Assembly (NCBI RefSeq): GCF_018342475.1
Contig: NZ_JAEMUD010000001.1
Location: 496,001-560,000, forward strand
Direction of reading: 5' to 3'
DNA: 64,000 nt
From: Parachlamydia sp. AcF125
Lineage (GTDB): Bacteria; Chlamydiota; Chlamydiia; Chlamydiales; Parachlamydiaceae
Within the stretch, counting starts at the first letter, position 1; each line of letters begins with the position of its first letter. The notes below the pieces were generated by a model. That model saw nothing but the letters and a program-made list of their open reading frames with translations, had not been told where the DNA came from and made no database searches. This document shows, piece after piece, positions 45,654 to 55,333 of this stretch. A program made the translations under genes and the position numbers.

Positions 45654-46553
45654 CTATTGATTTTGCATCTGGTGAAGTTTAGGAGAATTCATCTCTTTTA
45701 TAAAAAGAATGATTGAAGCCGCGCAGCAAAATAAACCTATTATACGAGGCCCTGTCCATCTATAGTCGAAAAAGAATGTGGATAAGCAAGCTACAAAAAA
45801 TGGAGAAGTGGATCTAATTGAACTTATTAAAGAAAGCCCTCCTTGATAAAGTGCCTTATAATATAAGTAGGCGCCAATTCCCTGGGCAAAAAAAGTAGTA
45901 AAAACAATTATAAGAAAGTTTTTACTTGTAAATACTCTAGTCCATGAAATTTCAATGTTGTGAATCCATAAAATATCAAAGGCTACCATCCACAAGCTAA
46001 AAAATGCTCCCCAAAACATGAGTGACTTTATAGGTAATGGGGGGCTTTTCTTTATAAGCAATCCTCTTAATGCCCAGACAAAGCAGTACAGTAAAACAAA
46101 TAAAATTCCACTATTTAATTGATTTCCGAGCGAAACAAAAGAGAAAAAGTAGCTTCCTCCCAAAGCCAAACAAATGGCTAACCAAATTGTTGAAGAGTGC
46201 TGCTCGTTTAGCAATAGCCTACTTAATATCACGGAAATGGTTGCCTGATTGCGTCCTAGGAACGAAAATTCTAATGGAGAAAAGTAGGCCAAAGAGAGAA
46301 AAAAAAGCAAATTTCCTAAACCGCTAAGGCAGCTTCCTAGAAAGAGGTATAAAAGCTGTTTAGGGCAATAGCCGTTTAGTTTATAGGCCTTTTGTATCCC
46401 AAAGTAAAAGCATAAAAATAAACCTTCCACTACTGCAATTTCTTGGAAAGGCATTTCTTCGAAAAGTTTCTTAAAAGTCACTCCATTTATAGACCCTAAA
46501 GCGGTTGAAACAAAACCCAGCCATACACTTTTAGAGTAATTATTAGCTTTCAT
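45654..46553 (-). CDS. DMT-superfamily (EamA-type) permease
   Basis: A membrane protein of 299 residues with about ten predicted helices arranged as two EamA halves (FFLSLAYFSPLEFSFLGRNQATISVIL in the first, QGIGAYLYYKALYQGGLSLISSI in the second). Family members export or import metabolites; LicB choline permeases belong here, which is of interest because a LicA-like remnant follows. Upstream ribosome binding site is weak. The gene lies in the accessory region and may have been acquired horizontally. Confidence 0.8.
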   Translation of the reverse strand: MKANNYSKSVWLGFVSTALGSINGVTFKKLFEEMPFQEIAVVEGLFLCFYFGIQKAYKLNGYCPKQLLYLFLGSCLSGLGNLLFFLSLAYFSPLEFSFLGRNQATISVILSRLLLNEQHSSTIWLAICLALGGSYFFSFVSLGNQLNSGILFVLLYCFVWALRGLLIKKSPPLPIKSLMFWGAFFSLWMVAFDILWIHNIEISWTRVFTSKNFLIIVFTTFFAQGIGAYLYYKALYQGGLSLISSIRSTSPFFVACLSTFFFDYRWTGPRIIGLFCCAASIILFIKEMNSPKLHQMQNQ

Positions 46554-47202
46554 GAGAAAAGTTATTAAGAGGTTACCAGCAAGGACCTATTCTATGAATT
46601 TAGGCGAGCGGCTAAGTATTATAAGTATATATCCGTGCTCACATAAAAAGTTTCGAGTTAAAGCTGAATTTTCTATGAGAATTTCATGAAAACTCTATAA
46701 CTCATCCTCACTTCTGAAGTTCTTATTTTCCCATTATGCCAATTACCACTCTTTTCTTTGAAGATGAATAAAGCTGTCATAAAGGCAGTAAACTACTACA
46801 ATCTATTCTTTCATAGTTTTGGCTCTCGAGTTTGCTCTGGAAAAGCAATTTCGAAAACTTAAAGCCAGCTTGTTTAGGTCTAAAAGAGTTACTTTCCCCT
46901 TACCTTATATAGACGTATTTTTTTATGGGCAATTTTTTTGATTTAATTAAAGATTTGAGTTTAAAAAAATGGCCCGAGTTGCCAGCAATGCCTTTTAAGT
47001 ATTGCTTTTTATCCGCCTGGAGAAACCTCTTAAGCGTGCTTTTGGTAAAAAATAGCTATAAAGTTTGCAAAAAGGATGAATTCAGCCCTTCAATTTTTTG
47101 CAATGTTAGCCATGAAAACCACAAGTATAGGCATTTAGCAGTTCCAATTGTTTGCGTCTCGTTTAATCTCCGAAAGTCTGTTCGAATCCTTCTCCTCTAC
47201 AC
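46554..47202. other. gene-poor accessory gap
   Basis: A plus-strand frame at 46925-47305 (126 codons) was considered and not accepted: it has no ribosome binding site and its second half overlaps an IS5-like remnant in another frame. Nothing else was recognised. Confidence 0.4.
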
Positions 47203-47550
47203 TTTATCAAACCTAAATCGGTTGAAAAAGCTTTTAAAGGGGAGCTTTCAGAAATGTGGGAAAAGAAGGCGGAACAAACAAAGAACCCGGTGCGACTTGT
47301 CGTAGGAATGCTCATATTACCGCACAATTATAGGATTGCAGATGGACATACTACCCACAGATGAATCAAGAGACTTATTGGCAATACGCCTGCAGGTAGG
47401 GCTATTTGCAACCTAAGCTTCGTATGCATCCCTCTTCTTTAATTTGATGGAGACGCCACATAGGAAGAAGCAGGTCTTGTTAAGATCCTCCAAGGAACGG
47501 CTGCCATGTTTGTATCGGCCCCAGTAATTAAAAAAGACTTAAAAAAGTAA
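47203..47550 (+). pseudogene. IS5-family-like transposase debris
   Basis: One frame reads KNPVRLVVGMLILPHNYRIADG, matching the 'RLMVGLLILKxLYNLSD' part of IS5-group transposases. After a frameshift, QETYWQYACR and PSSLI-WRRHIG resemble 'NPYWQYFCG' and 'DPSSLxxWRxRIG', and a third frame gives EAGLVKILQGT with VIKKDLKK up to a TAA. Multiple stops and shifts show long-standing decay. The catalytic DDE region was not recovered. Confidence 0.6.
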
Positions 47551-47812
47551 TGTTATTTTAGGGAGAGGTGGCCACAATCCACGACTGACCTACAAATGGC
47601 TGTTGCCAATCCAAAAAAGTTTTTAATTGTGCTTGTCTTTTGGAAAATTTTATTTTAAAAAAAAATTTTAAATAGCTTGTTTTCTATCCATAGTGCTTTT
47701 TTGGAGCATGTTTACTGAGTTTAGCAGAATTTATTGACAAAAATCTTTTTGAGAAGAATAACTAGGCTTTTATAGGAATAATTTCCCTCTTTCCCAAAGG
47801 ATATAAATTGCA
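47551..47812. other. AT-rich upstream region of sdhC
   Basis: No gene; it holds the candidate sdh promoter. Confidence 0.4.
47734..47762 (+). promoter_or_regulatory. candidate promoter of sdhCAB
   Basis: A perfect TTGACA at 47734-47739 is followed after 17 bases by AATAAC, about 50 bp before the sdhC ATG. The -10 match is 4/6. Confidence 0.45.
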
Positions 47813-48832
47813 ATGACATGGCCTGCTCAAACACCCCCTCAGGCGTTTATTTGGAGAAGATTGCATTCTCTTACAGGCGCATGGCTTTCTCTTTTCTTGA
47901 TTGAGCATTTACTAGTCAATTCGCAAGCTGCTCTTTTTATTGGAGAGGATGGCTATGGTTTTGTACATGCCGTAAATGCCATTAAAAATTTCCCCTATCT
48001 CCCCCTTATTGAGTTATTTCTGCTGGGGGTTCCTATTTTTGTGCATCTGGTGTGGGGAATCAAATATTTGAAAACCAGAGCCATAAATTCCTTTGAAACT
48101 GATGGGTCAAAACCTTCTTTACCCCAATATTCTCGCAATCATGCTTATTCCTGGCAACGTATCACCTCTTGGATCTTACTTTTTGGTCTTCTCGCGCATA
48201 TTATTCATATGCGCTTTATCGAGGCTCCCCTAGAGACCCGTTTGGGGATTCAAAAGCACTACTTGGTGCGCCTAAATGCAGATAAAGGACTTTACACATT
48301 GGCTGCTAGGCTAGATGCCAAATTATATAACCAAGAGCAAATCAAAATAGAAGAAAAGGCCTTTCTTAGTAGGACTCAAAATAAGCTTTTAGAAGATTCT
48401 GAGGGAACTTTTGCGGCTTCAATTCCAAAAAGGATTGAAAAAGAAGGGGCAGAAAAAGAGGAAAACCCTCAAGTGCTTATTCGCGAGCAACAAAAAAAAC
48501 AAGAAAGAGAGTGGCTAAAAACCTTAAAGAAAAAACCGCTAAAAGGCAATGAAGTCATGGCTGTAACGCCGAGCTTTGGGGTAGCTGAGCTACTGATGGT
48601 GCGAGAAACGTTCAAAATGCCTACCATGATTGTGCTCTATACCCTTTTTGTGTTAGCGGCGTGTTATCATGGATTTAATGGTCTTTGGACTTTCATGATA
48701 ACTTGGGGAGTGACCTTAACGGCTCTTTCCCAAAGGTATATGAGATACTTGGCTACAGCTTTGATGGTTATGACCGCCTTTTGGGGAATGGCCGCGATTT
48801 GGGGAACCTATTGGATCAATTTGAAGAATTAA
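47813..48832 (+). CDS. sdhC: succinate dehydrogenase cytochrome b subunit with long charged insert
   Basis: Membrane anchor of complex II, of the five-helix cytochrome b558 type. Helices lie at about 17-35, 60-82, 115-135, 265-290 and 305-330, with haem-ligand histidines in SLFLIEHLL, VHLVWG, HIIHMRF and CYHGFNGLW. At 339 residues it is well above the roughly 200 of Bacillus-type SdhC. The excess is a hydrophilic, Lys/Glu-rich insert at about residues 150-255 between helices 3 and 4. AAAGGAT is upstream of the ATG. It is followed by sdhA after 12 bp. Confidence 0.9.
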   Translation: MTWPAQTPPQAFIWRRLHSLTGAWLSLFLIEHLLVNSQAALFIGEDGYGFVHAVNAIKNFPYLPLIELFLLGVPIFVHLVWGIKYLKTRAINSFETDGSKPSLPQYSRNHAYSWQRITSWILLFGLLAHIIHMRFIEAPLETRLGIQKHYLVRLNADKGLYTLAARLDAKLYNQEQIKIEEKAFLSRTQNKLLEDSEGTFAASIPKRIEKEGAEKEENPQVLIREQQKKQEREWLKTLKKKPLKGNEVMAVTPSFGVAELLMVRETFKMPTMIVLYTLFVLAACYHGFNGLWTFMITWGVTLTALSQRYMRYLATALMVMTAFWGMAAIWGTYWINLKN

Positions 48833-48844
48833 AGGGAACGGCTT

Positions 48845-50743
48845 ATGGCGCAAAAAAAATCCCACAAGAATGTCATCGTAGTAGGGGGCGGTTTGGCAGG
48901 CTTAGCGGCCGCTATGAAGCTCGCTGAGAATGGTTGCCAGGTCAAGATTGTTTCTGTTACCAAAGTGAGAAGATCTCATTCTGTCTGTGCCCAGGGAGGA
49001 ATTAATGCGGCGATTAATTTAGTTGGCGAAGAAGATTCTCCCTTTATTCATGCTTACGATACCATCAAAGGGGGAGACTTTCTTGCGAATCAGCCTCCTA
49101 TTTTAGAAATGTGTCTTTGCGCCCCTCAAATTATTTACCTGATGGATCGCCTAGGTTGCACATTTAACCGTACTCCTGAAGGCAACCTCGATTTTAGGCG
49201 TTTTGGCGGCACGCTTTACCATCGCACGGCGTTCTGTGGAGCTTCCACAGGACAGCAATTGCTCTATTCTCTTGATGAACAAGTGCGCAGATTTGAAATG
49301 AAGGGAGTGGTTGAAAAATTTGAAAATCACGAGTTCATGCGCCTGGTACTGGATGAAACAGGGGCGACGCGTGGGATCGTGATGATGAATTTATTCAATT
49401 TAAAACTCGAAACATTAAAAGCGGATGCTGTGGTGATTGCCACGGGAGGGCCTGGGTTAATCTTTAAAAAATCGACCAATTCTACCTTTTGCACGGGAGC
49501 TGCAAATGGGAGGTTGTATCGACAAGGGATGAAATATGCAAATGGGGAATTTATTCAAGTGCATCCCACTGCTATTCCAGGAGAAGATAAGCTGCGTTTA
49601 ATGTCTGAATCGGCTCGCGGCGAGGGAGGACGTATTTGGGTGTATGGGGATTCTTCCAAATCGATTGTCACTCCGGATGGGCGCACGATTTCCTGTGGGA
49701 AAACAGGTGAGCCTTGGTATTTCCTTGAAGAAATGTATCCCGCTTTTGGAAATCTCGTGCCGCGAGATATTGGGGCACGAGAAGTTTTACGTGTGTGTGA
49801 AATGGGCCTAGGGATTGACGGCCAAATGCAAGTGTACTTAGATGTGTCGCACCTTCCAGAAGAAAGAAAACATAAACTAGAATCTATTTTAGAAATTTAT
49901 AAAAAGTTTACCGGTGAAGATCCCCGCAAGGTTCCTATGCGTATCTTTCCTGCTGTCCATTATTCTATGGGAGGAGGGTGGGTAGATTGGCCCGCGGTGA
50001 ATGATCCCGATCGGCATTCCCGTTTTAGACAAATGACTAACATTCCGGGTTGCTTTAACGTGGGGGAATCGGATTACCAATATCATGGAGCGAATCGTTT
50101 AGGCGCAAATTCTTTGCTTTCATGCATATTTGGAGGCTTAGTGGCAGGGGTAGAAGTGCCCAACTACCTTCATTCTCTACAGGCAAGTTGGGAAGACATC
50201 CCTTCTCAGGTTTATGAAAATTCTCTTCAGAGAGAGAAGGAGCGAAAGGAGGACCTTTTATCAAGAGAGGGTCCTGAAAATATTCACCACTTACATTTAG
50301 AATTATCCAAATGGATGGTGGATCATGTGACTGTTAAAAGAAACAACGCCGATCTGAGAAAAACGATGGATAAAATTAAAGAATTGCAGGATCGTTATAA
50401 AAAAATCTCCCTCGCTGACAAAACACAGTTTGCTAACCAAACCTACGCTTTTGCCAACCAATTTGAAGCGATGCTAGACGTGGCATTGATTATAACAAAA
50501 GGGGCGCTACTGCGCGATGAATTCCGAGGTTCTCATTACAAACCAGAATTTCCCGAACGGAATGATGAGCATTGGCTTAAAACCACAATTGCAACTTTTG
50601 ATTCGCAGCAAGACGAACCCGTGATCTCTTATGAGCCTGTCGATGTGCGCCACTTGGATCCCATTCTGCGCGATTATACCCAGGCGAAGAAAGTCAAGCC
50701 CTCCTTAAAAAATGTTCCCCATGACATCAAGCTGCCTATCTAA
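48845..50743 (+). CDS. sdhA: succinate dehydrogenase flavoprotein subunit
   Basis: Catalytic subunit oxidising succinate to fumarate. The 632 residues contain the FAD dinucleotide motif GGGLAGLAAAMKLAENG, the covalent-FAD histidine in RRSHSVCAQGGINAA, and active-site residues in HPTAIPGED, ARGEGGRIWV and DIGAREVLR, plus RLGANSLL near the C-terminal half. Length fits the Bacillus/chlamydial type with a longer C-terminus. AAGGGAA precedes the ATG. It lies between sdhC and sdhB. Confidence 0.97.
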   Translation: MAQKKSHKNVIVVGGGLAGLAAAMKLAENGCQVKIVSVTKVRRSHSVCAQGGINAAINLVGEEDSPFIHAYDTIKGGDFLANQPPILEMCLCAPQIIYLMDRLGCTFNRTPEGNLDFRRFGGTLYHRTAFCGASTGQQLLYSLDEQVRRFEMKGVVEKFENHEFMRLVLDETGATRGIVMMNLFNLKLETLKADAVVIATGGPGLIFKKSTNSTFCTGAANGRLYRQGMKYANGEFIQVHPTAIPGEDKLRLMSESARGEGGRIWVYGDSSKSIVTPDGRTISCGKTGEPWYFLEEMYPAFGNLVPRDIGAREVLRVCEMGLGIDGQMQVYLDVSHLPEERKHKLESILEIYKKFTGEDPRKVPMRIFPAVHYSMGGGWVDWPAVNDPDRHSRFRQMTNIPGCFNVGESDYQYHGANRLGANSLLSCIFGGLVAGVEVPNYLHSLQASWEDIPSQVYENSLQREKERKEDLLSREGPENIHHLHLELSKWMVDHVTVKRNNADLRKTMDKIKELQDRYKKISLADKTQFANQTYAFANQFEAMLDVALIITKGALLRDEFRGSHYKPEFPERNDEHWLKTTIATFDSQQDEPVISYEPVDVRHLDPILRDYTQAKKVKPSLKNVPHDIKLPI

Positions 50744-50753
50744 TTGAGGTGAT

Positions 50754-51530
50754 ATGGAAAACACTTATATCCTAAAAATTTATCGAGGCCATCCAGGTAA
50801 GCAATACTGGGAAGAATTTGAATTAAAATTAGTTCCGCGTGCCAATGTCATTTCTGCCTTAATGGAAATTCAATGCAATCCCGTTAATCGCCAAGGAAAA
50901 AAGGTCGAGCCGGTTGTGTGGGAACAAGGGTGCCTAGAGGAGGTTTGTGGCTCTTGTTCCATGTTGATTAACGGCTTTCCCAGGCAAGCTTGCACAGCGT
51001 TAATTCAAACGATTGTGGAAGAAACCGGAAACCGGACAATTACTTTGGCTCCTTTCACCAAGTTTCCTTTAGTGAGGGATTTAATTGTAGATCGGGGGGT
51101 GATGTTCGATAATCTAAAAAAAGTGCATGCATGGATTGAGGTGGATAACACCTACCATCATGGGCCTGGAAAAAAAATTGATCCACGAACGCAAGAAGTG
51201 ATGTATTCCTTGTCCACCTGCATGACATGTGGATGTTGTGCGGAGGCTTGTCCACAAATGAATGAAAACTCAAAATTTGTAGGTCCCCACATTATGGCCC
51301 AGGTACGCTTATTTAATGCGCATCCTGTGGGGAAATATCAACGGCAAAAACGGCTGCGCCCCCTGATGGAAGAAGGGGGCATTTCGGATTGTGGAAATGC
51401 CCAAAATTGCGTAAGGGTATGCCCTAAAGGAGTTCCTTTAACCGATTCTATTGCGGCTATCGGCAGACAAGTGACGATGCAAGCTTTAAGAGATGTATTT
51501 AGTTTTCCAGACACAGAAGACTATCAATGA
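50754..51530 (+). CDS. sdhB: succinate dehydrogenase iron-sulfur subunit
   Basis: Electron-transfer subunit of complex II, 258 residues. The N-terminal ferredoxin domain has CLEEVCGSCSM...C for [2Fe-2S]; the C-terminal domain has CMTCGCCAEACP for [4Fe-4S] and CVRVCPKGVP for the [3Fe-4S] side. GAGGTGAT precedes the ATG. It is the last gene of the sdhCAB operon and converges on cyoE with 30 bp between the stops. Confidence 0.97.
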   Translation: MENTYILKIYRGHPGKQYWEEFELKLVPRANVISALMEIQCNPVNRQGKKVEPVVWEQGCLEEVCGSCSMLINGFPRQACTALIQTIVEETGNRTITLAPFTKFPLVRDLIVDRGVMFDNLKKVHAWIEVDNTYHHGPGKKIDPRTQEVMYSLSTCMTCGCCAEACPQMNENSKFVGPHIMAQVRLFNAHPVGKYQRQKRLRPLMEEGGISDCGNAQNCVRVCPKGVPLTDSIAAIGRQVTMQALRDVFSFPDTEDYQ

Positions 51531-51560
51531 AAGCTCGGGAGAAATATATTTTTAAACTGG

Positions 51561-52409
51561 TTAAGAAACAATATCGAAGGGAATAACCACACAGAGGGAG
51601 ATAATCATCCATAAAGAACATCGATACATATTTTTTCCCCATAACCGATCTTCTTGAGTTTTAAATCCTTGTAAGCTTAGCCTAATCCAAACAAGCCCTA
51701 CTAAGGTTGTGACAGCAAAATACACATAGCCCGTGTAGTTGAAAAAAGTAAGCATCAGCGCGGCCATAACAAAGCCGATCACATAGATGAACATATGAAT
51801 TTTTGTTCTAGAAATGCCTTTTACAACTGGAAGAACCGGGATTCCAGCTGCAGCATAGTCCTCCAAGCGGTAGAGCGCAATGGCAAAAAAATGGGGCATT
51901 TGCCATAGCACCAATAAGGTGAAAAGAATTGCCGCTCCTACATCAATTTGATTGCTAACCGCACAATAGCCGGCAACAGGAGGAACTGCTCCGGCGAGGC
52001 TCCCTATGGCTGTTCCATAAACGGTATGGCATTTCCACAGGCTATAGAGAATGACATATACGAAAAAACCAAATGTTGCCACATAAACGGTGAGTAGATT
52101 AGTGAAAAAATAAAGGGTTGTTGTGCCGAGGATTCCTAAAAAAACGGCAAAGAGGAGGGCGTCACGGGCTGAAATAAGGCCTATTACAAGAGCTCGATTT
52201 TTTGTTCTCTCCATTCTTTGATCAATCTGCCGATCAATGTAATTATTAAAAACACAGGCAGATGCCATAATTAGGGAGAGACCAAAAAGCGTGGCAAAAA
52301 ATAGCCAAACATCCATTTTTCCTTTAGACGCTAGCAAAAATCCCGCGGCAAGTGTGATGAGATTGCCTAAAACAATGTTTGGTTTAGTCAATAAGTAGTA
52401 ATTAATCAT
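51561..52409 (-). CDS. cyoE: protohaem IX farnesyltransferase (haem O synthase)
   Basis: UbiA-family prenyltransferase that farnesylates haem B to haem O for the quinol oxidase. The 282 residues hold about eight membrane helices, the first Asp-rich motif NNYIDRQIDQRMERTKNRAL and the second region ALYRLEDYAAAGIPVLP. The ATG overlaps the cyoD stop by 8 bp, making it the last gene of cyoABCDE. Confidence 0.95.
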   Translation of the reverse strand: MINYYLLTKPNIVLGNLITLAAGFLLASKGKMDVWLFFATLFGLSLIMASACVFNNYIDRQIDQRMERTKNRALVIGLISARDALLFAVFLGILGTTTLYFFTNLLTVYVATFGFFVYVILYSLWKCHTVYGTAIGSLAGAVPPVAGYCAVSNQIDVGAAILFTLLVLWQMPHFFAIALYRLEDYAAAGIPVLPVVKGISRTKIHMFIYVIGFVMAALMLTFFNYTGYVYFAVTTLVGLVWIRLSLQGFKTQEDRLWGKNMYRCSLWMIISLCVVIPFDIVS

Positions 52410-52764
52410 GAGTCATTTCCATGGCCATATCGGACATCACGCGGTCATTTAAATCTTGCATAATCCACACAGATCCGAGCGCAATAATGAGTAATACTAA
52501 AAGCATAAAATAAAAAACGATTGTCTCCCACTTGGGCTTGGCTTCCTGTCTAAGATGCAAAAAGTAACGCAATTGCACAATCGCTTGGATAAGAGCTAAT
52601 CCCACAATCGTATAAACAAGTGCGCGACCAGAGAGTAGTCTGGCACTTACGATAGAAAAAGAGAGAAGGGTGAGTAAGATAGATCCAATAAACCCGATCA
52701 CATAAGATTTTAGGGTCCCATGCCATTCTTTTTGAATATCTTGCAAACTGCGTTCACGATGCAT
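52402..52764 (-). CDS. cyoD: cytochrome o ubiquinol oxidase subunit IV
   Basis: Small three-helix subunit (about 120 residues) of the bo3-type oxidase; typical features are SYVIGFIGSILLTLLSF and the QLRYFLHLRQE loop between helices two and three. The open frame extends to 52809, but ATG 52764 has AGGAG upstream and shares one base with the cyoC stop (TAATG), so it was chosen. Confidence 0.93.
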   Translation of the reverse strand: MHRERSLQDIQKEWHGTLKSYVIGFIGSILLTLLSFSIVSARLLSGRALVYTIVGLALIQAIVQLRYFLHLRQEAKPKWETIVFYFMLLVLLIIALGSVWIMQDLNDRVMSDMAMEMTHD

Positions 52765-53360
52765 TAAATGACTCCTATTAAATAGACAAATGTAAAGATA
52801 AAAATCCACACTAAATCTAGAAAATGCCAGTACATACTAAAAATGACAAGCCTTCGAAACGTTGTGGGAGTGATATCGTAAAAATAGAGCTGAAATATGA
52901 CGACCGACATCCATAGCAGACCGATGGAAACGTGTAGTCCATGGGTTCCCACGAGGGTAAAGAAAGAAGAAAGAAATGCGCTTTTTTGCCAGCTATTTCC
53001 TTCCTGAATTAAAGTTGCAAACTCCTCTAATTCCAGCCCGATGAATGCAGCACCTAATAAAAAGGTAATGGCTAGCCATCCTATGACAGCGTTTTTCTTA
53101 TTCTTTAATGAGGAAAGCATAGCAAAACCGCAAGTCACGCTACTCACTAGTAAAATTAAGGTTTCGCCAAAGGCAGTAGAGAGGCTAAACAGCTCTCGTC
53201 CCGAAGGGCCACCAAATGTACTATTGTGAAGAACTGCATAAGTGGTAAAAAGAGAGATAAATAAGACGCAGTCGGTCATCAAATATATCCAAAACCCTAA
53301 AACAGTTCTGGAATATGTTTCATACTCATGTCCTGAAGAGTGAAAGAGGGACTTAATCAT
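52764..53360 (-). CDS. cyoC: cytochrome o ubiquinol oxidase subunit III
   Basis: Subunit III of the haem-copper quinol oxidase, 198 residues and five membrane helices. FWIYLMTDCVLFISLF near the N-terminus, LGAAFIGLELEEF and THGLHVSIGLLW with YWHFLDLVWIFIF are family signatures. It overlaps cyoB by 4 bp (ATGA) and cyoD by one base. Confidence 0.95.
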   Translation of the reverse strand: MIKSLFHSSGHEYETYSRTVLGFWIYLMTDCVLFISLFTTYAVLHNSTFGGPSGRELFSLSTAFGETLILLVSSVTCGFAMLSSLKNKKNAVIGWLAITFLLGAAFIGLELEEFATLIQEGNSWQKSAFLSSFFTLVGTHGLHVSIGLLWMSVVIFQLYFYDITPTTFRRLVIFSMYWHFLDLVWIFIFTFVYLIGVI

Positions 53361-55327
53361 GCATTCACCTCCCTTAAATGGGCAGCTTCCATTTGTTCAA
53401 CTTGCGCAGCTGTAATGAGTACATGCTCATCTTGTGCACTTGAAAGGCGTATGATGACGCAAGCGACAATTCCTATCAAACTTACGATTGCGAGCCAGGT
53501 CATATGCCAAGTCATGGCAAACCCAAAAAATAGGCTGAGGACCCCTATATAAAGCCCCATAGGCGTATTTTTAGGCAAATAAATATCTTCGTAACGTTTT
53601 CTCGGCAGAGGGGCTTCTCCTCGCTTAATGGCCCATAATGGATCACGTTGGTTGACACTGGGGATAGTTGCAAAGTTATAAATGGGAGGAGGAGAAGAGA
53701 CGGACCATTCCAGCGTTCTGCCGTTCCAAGGGTCTCCCGTTTTATCTCGATTCTGTTTTCGTTCAACAATGCTCTTGAATAAGCCATAAATTTGAATACT
53801 GACACCGCAAAGAATCACCAAGGCGCCCAGGGCTACGAGAATAAAGTGGGATTGCCAGCCTGTAGCAGCTTCATAGTGATCCAAACGCCTTGTGGCTCCC
53901 ATAAAACCAAGCATATATAACGGCATAAAAGCGAGTAAAAATCCTATGAACCAGCACCAAAAGGCATAGCGATTTAAGGTTTCACTTAGAAAAAAACCTG
54001 TGAACTTGGGAAACCAATAAGTAAAACCGGCAAAAAATCCAAATAGCACTCCTCCGATCACCATTCCATGAAAGTGAGCGACTAGAAATAGACTATTGTG
54101 GACTTGAAAGTCAACAGGCGGAGAAGAAAGAAGGATGCCCGTCATTCCACCGATGCTGAAGTTGAGCACAAAAGCAAAAAACCATAGCATAGAGGAAGTA
54201 AAATGAACGCGCCCTCTGAATTTAGTAAATAGCCAATTGAAAATTTTTACGCCGGTTGGGATTGCCACTAACATCGTCATCACGGCAAAAAAAGCATTGA
54301 CTTTTGGGCTAGCCCCCATCGTAAAAAAGTGGTGAAGCCATACGATGAAAGAAAGAAAAGCAATGATAATCAGGGCCCATACCATGGAGGCATAGCCAAA
54401 CAGCCGTTTTTCTGAAAAAGTAGGGACAACTTCCGAAAAGATTCCAAACGCAGGTAAGATTAAAATATAGACTTCCGGATGTCCCCATGCCCAAATAAGA
54501 TTGATGTACATCATGGGATTCCCCCCGTGGTCTGTGGTGAAAAAGTGCATGCCAAGATAACGGTCTAATGTCAGCATGGCAAGCGTTGCGGTCAGAATAG
54601 GGAAGGCAAAGACGATCAGAACAGATGCACATAAAGCGCTCCAGGTAAAGATAGGCATTCTCATCAGGGTCATGCCTGGGCAGCGCATCGTTAAAATGGT
54701 GACTAAAAAGTTGATCCCAGACAGGGAAGTTCCTATTCCCGATATCTGGACAAGCCAGATCCAGTAATCAATGCCAACCCCAGGGCTATATTGAATCTCA
54801 GCAAGGGGAGGATATGCAAGCCAGCCCGCAGCTGAAAATTGTCCAATTGCTAAAGAAACAAGCGTCATCATGGCACCTGAAGCAAAAAGCCAGAAGCTGA
54901 GTGAATTCAGAAAAGGAAAGGCCACGTCTCTTGCTCCAATTTGCAAGGGGATGACAAGATTGAGAATTCCGACGACGATCCCCATACCGACGAAGAAGAT
55001 CATGGTGGTGCCATGTGCGGAAAAAACTTCTTGAAAGTGTCCGGGGGAGATAATGCCAGGGGAGCCTCCCACCGAAAGGGCTTGGTGCAAACGCATCATC
55101 AGCGCATCTGCGAATCCTTTAAAGAACATAATTAAGGCCACTATGATGTACATCATGCCAATCTTTTTGGGATCGACAGATGTTAGCCACTCCTCCCAAA
55201 GCCACTTCCACCTTTTGGTATAGGTGATGGCGGCTATAATTCCGATACCTGTCAAAATCATGCCGTAAACAGCAAAACTTTGGCTTGCCTCGTGCTGGAA
55301 AGCCTCCCAAGTTAATTTACCAAACAT
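53357..55327 (-). CDS. cyoB: cytochrome o ubiquinol oxidase subunit I
   Basis: Catalytic subunit reducing O2 and pumping protons. The 656-residue protein has about 14-15 helices. The low-spin haem and binuclear-centre ligands are in FSAHGTTMIFFVG, WGHPEVYILILPAFG (CuB His with the cross-linked Tyr), LHHFFTMG and VAHFHGMVIGG. These place it in the A-type haem-copper family with CyoB-like length. It lies 6 bp after cyoA. Confidence 0.97.
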   Translation of the reverse strand: MFGKLTWEAFQHEASQSFAVYGMILTGIGIIAAITYTKRWKWLWEEWLTSVDPKKIGMMYIIVALIMFFKGFADALMMRLHQALSVGGSPGIISPGHFQEVFSAHGTTMIFFVGMGIVVGILNLVIPLQIGARDVAFPFLNSLSFWLFASGAMMTLVSLAIGQFSAAGWLAYPPLAEIQYSPGVGIDYWIWLVQISGIGTSLSGINFLVTILTMRCPGMTLMRMPIFTWSALCASVLIVFAFPILTATLAMLTLDRYLGMHFFTTDHGGNPMMYINLIWAWGHPEVYILILPAFGIFSEVVPTFSEKRLFGYASMVWALIIIAFLSFIVWLHHFFTMGASPKVNAFFAVMTMLVAIPTGVKIFNWLFTKFRGRVHFTSSMLWFFAFVLNFSIGGMTGILLSSPPVDFQVHNSLFLVAHFHGMVIGGVLFGFFAGFTYWFPKFTGFFLSETLNRYAFWCWFIGFLLAFMPLYMLGFMGATRRLDHYEAATGWQSHFILVALGALVILCGVSIQIYGLFKSIVERKQNRDKTGDPWNGRTLEWSVSSPPPIYNFATIPSVNQRDPLWAIKRGEAPLPRKRYEDIYLPKNTPMGLYIGVLSLFFGFAMTWHMTWLAIVSLIGIVACVIIRLSSAQDEHVLITAAQVEQMEAAHLREVNA

Positions 55328-55333
55328 TTTGAA

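Noticed and set aside
46925-47305. 126-codon plus-strand frame
   Set aside because: No ribosome binding site, odd composition, and its second half overlaps IS5-like transposase remains in another frame.
47813-48832. SdhC as a frameshifted fusion of two genes
   Set aside because: The frame is continuous, and membrane helices before and after the insert together make the normal five-helix set, so it is one gene with an insert.
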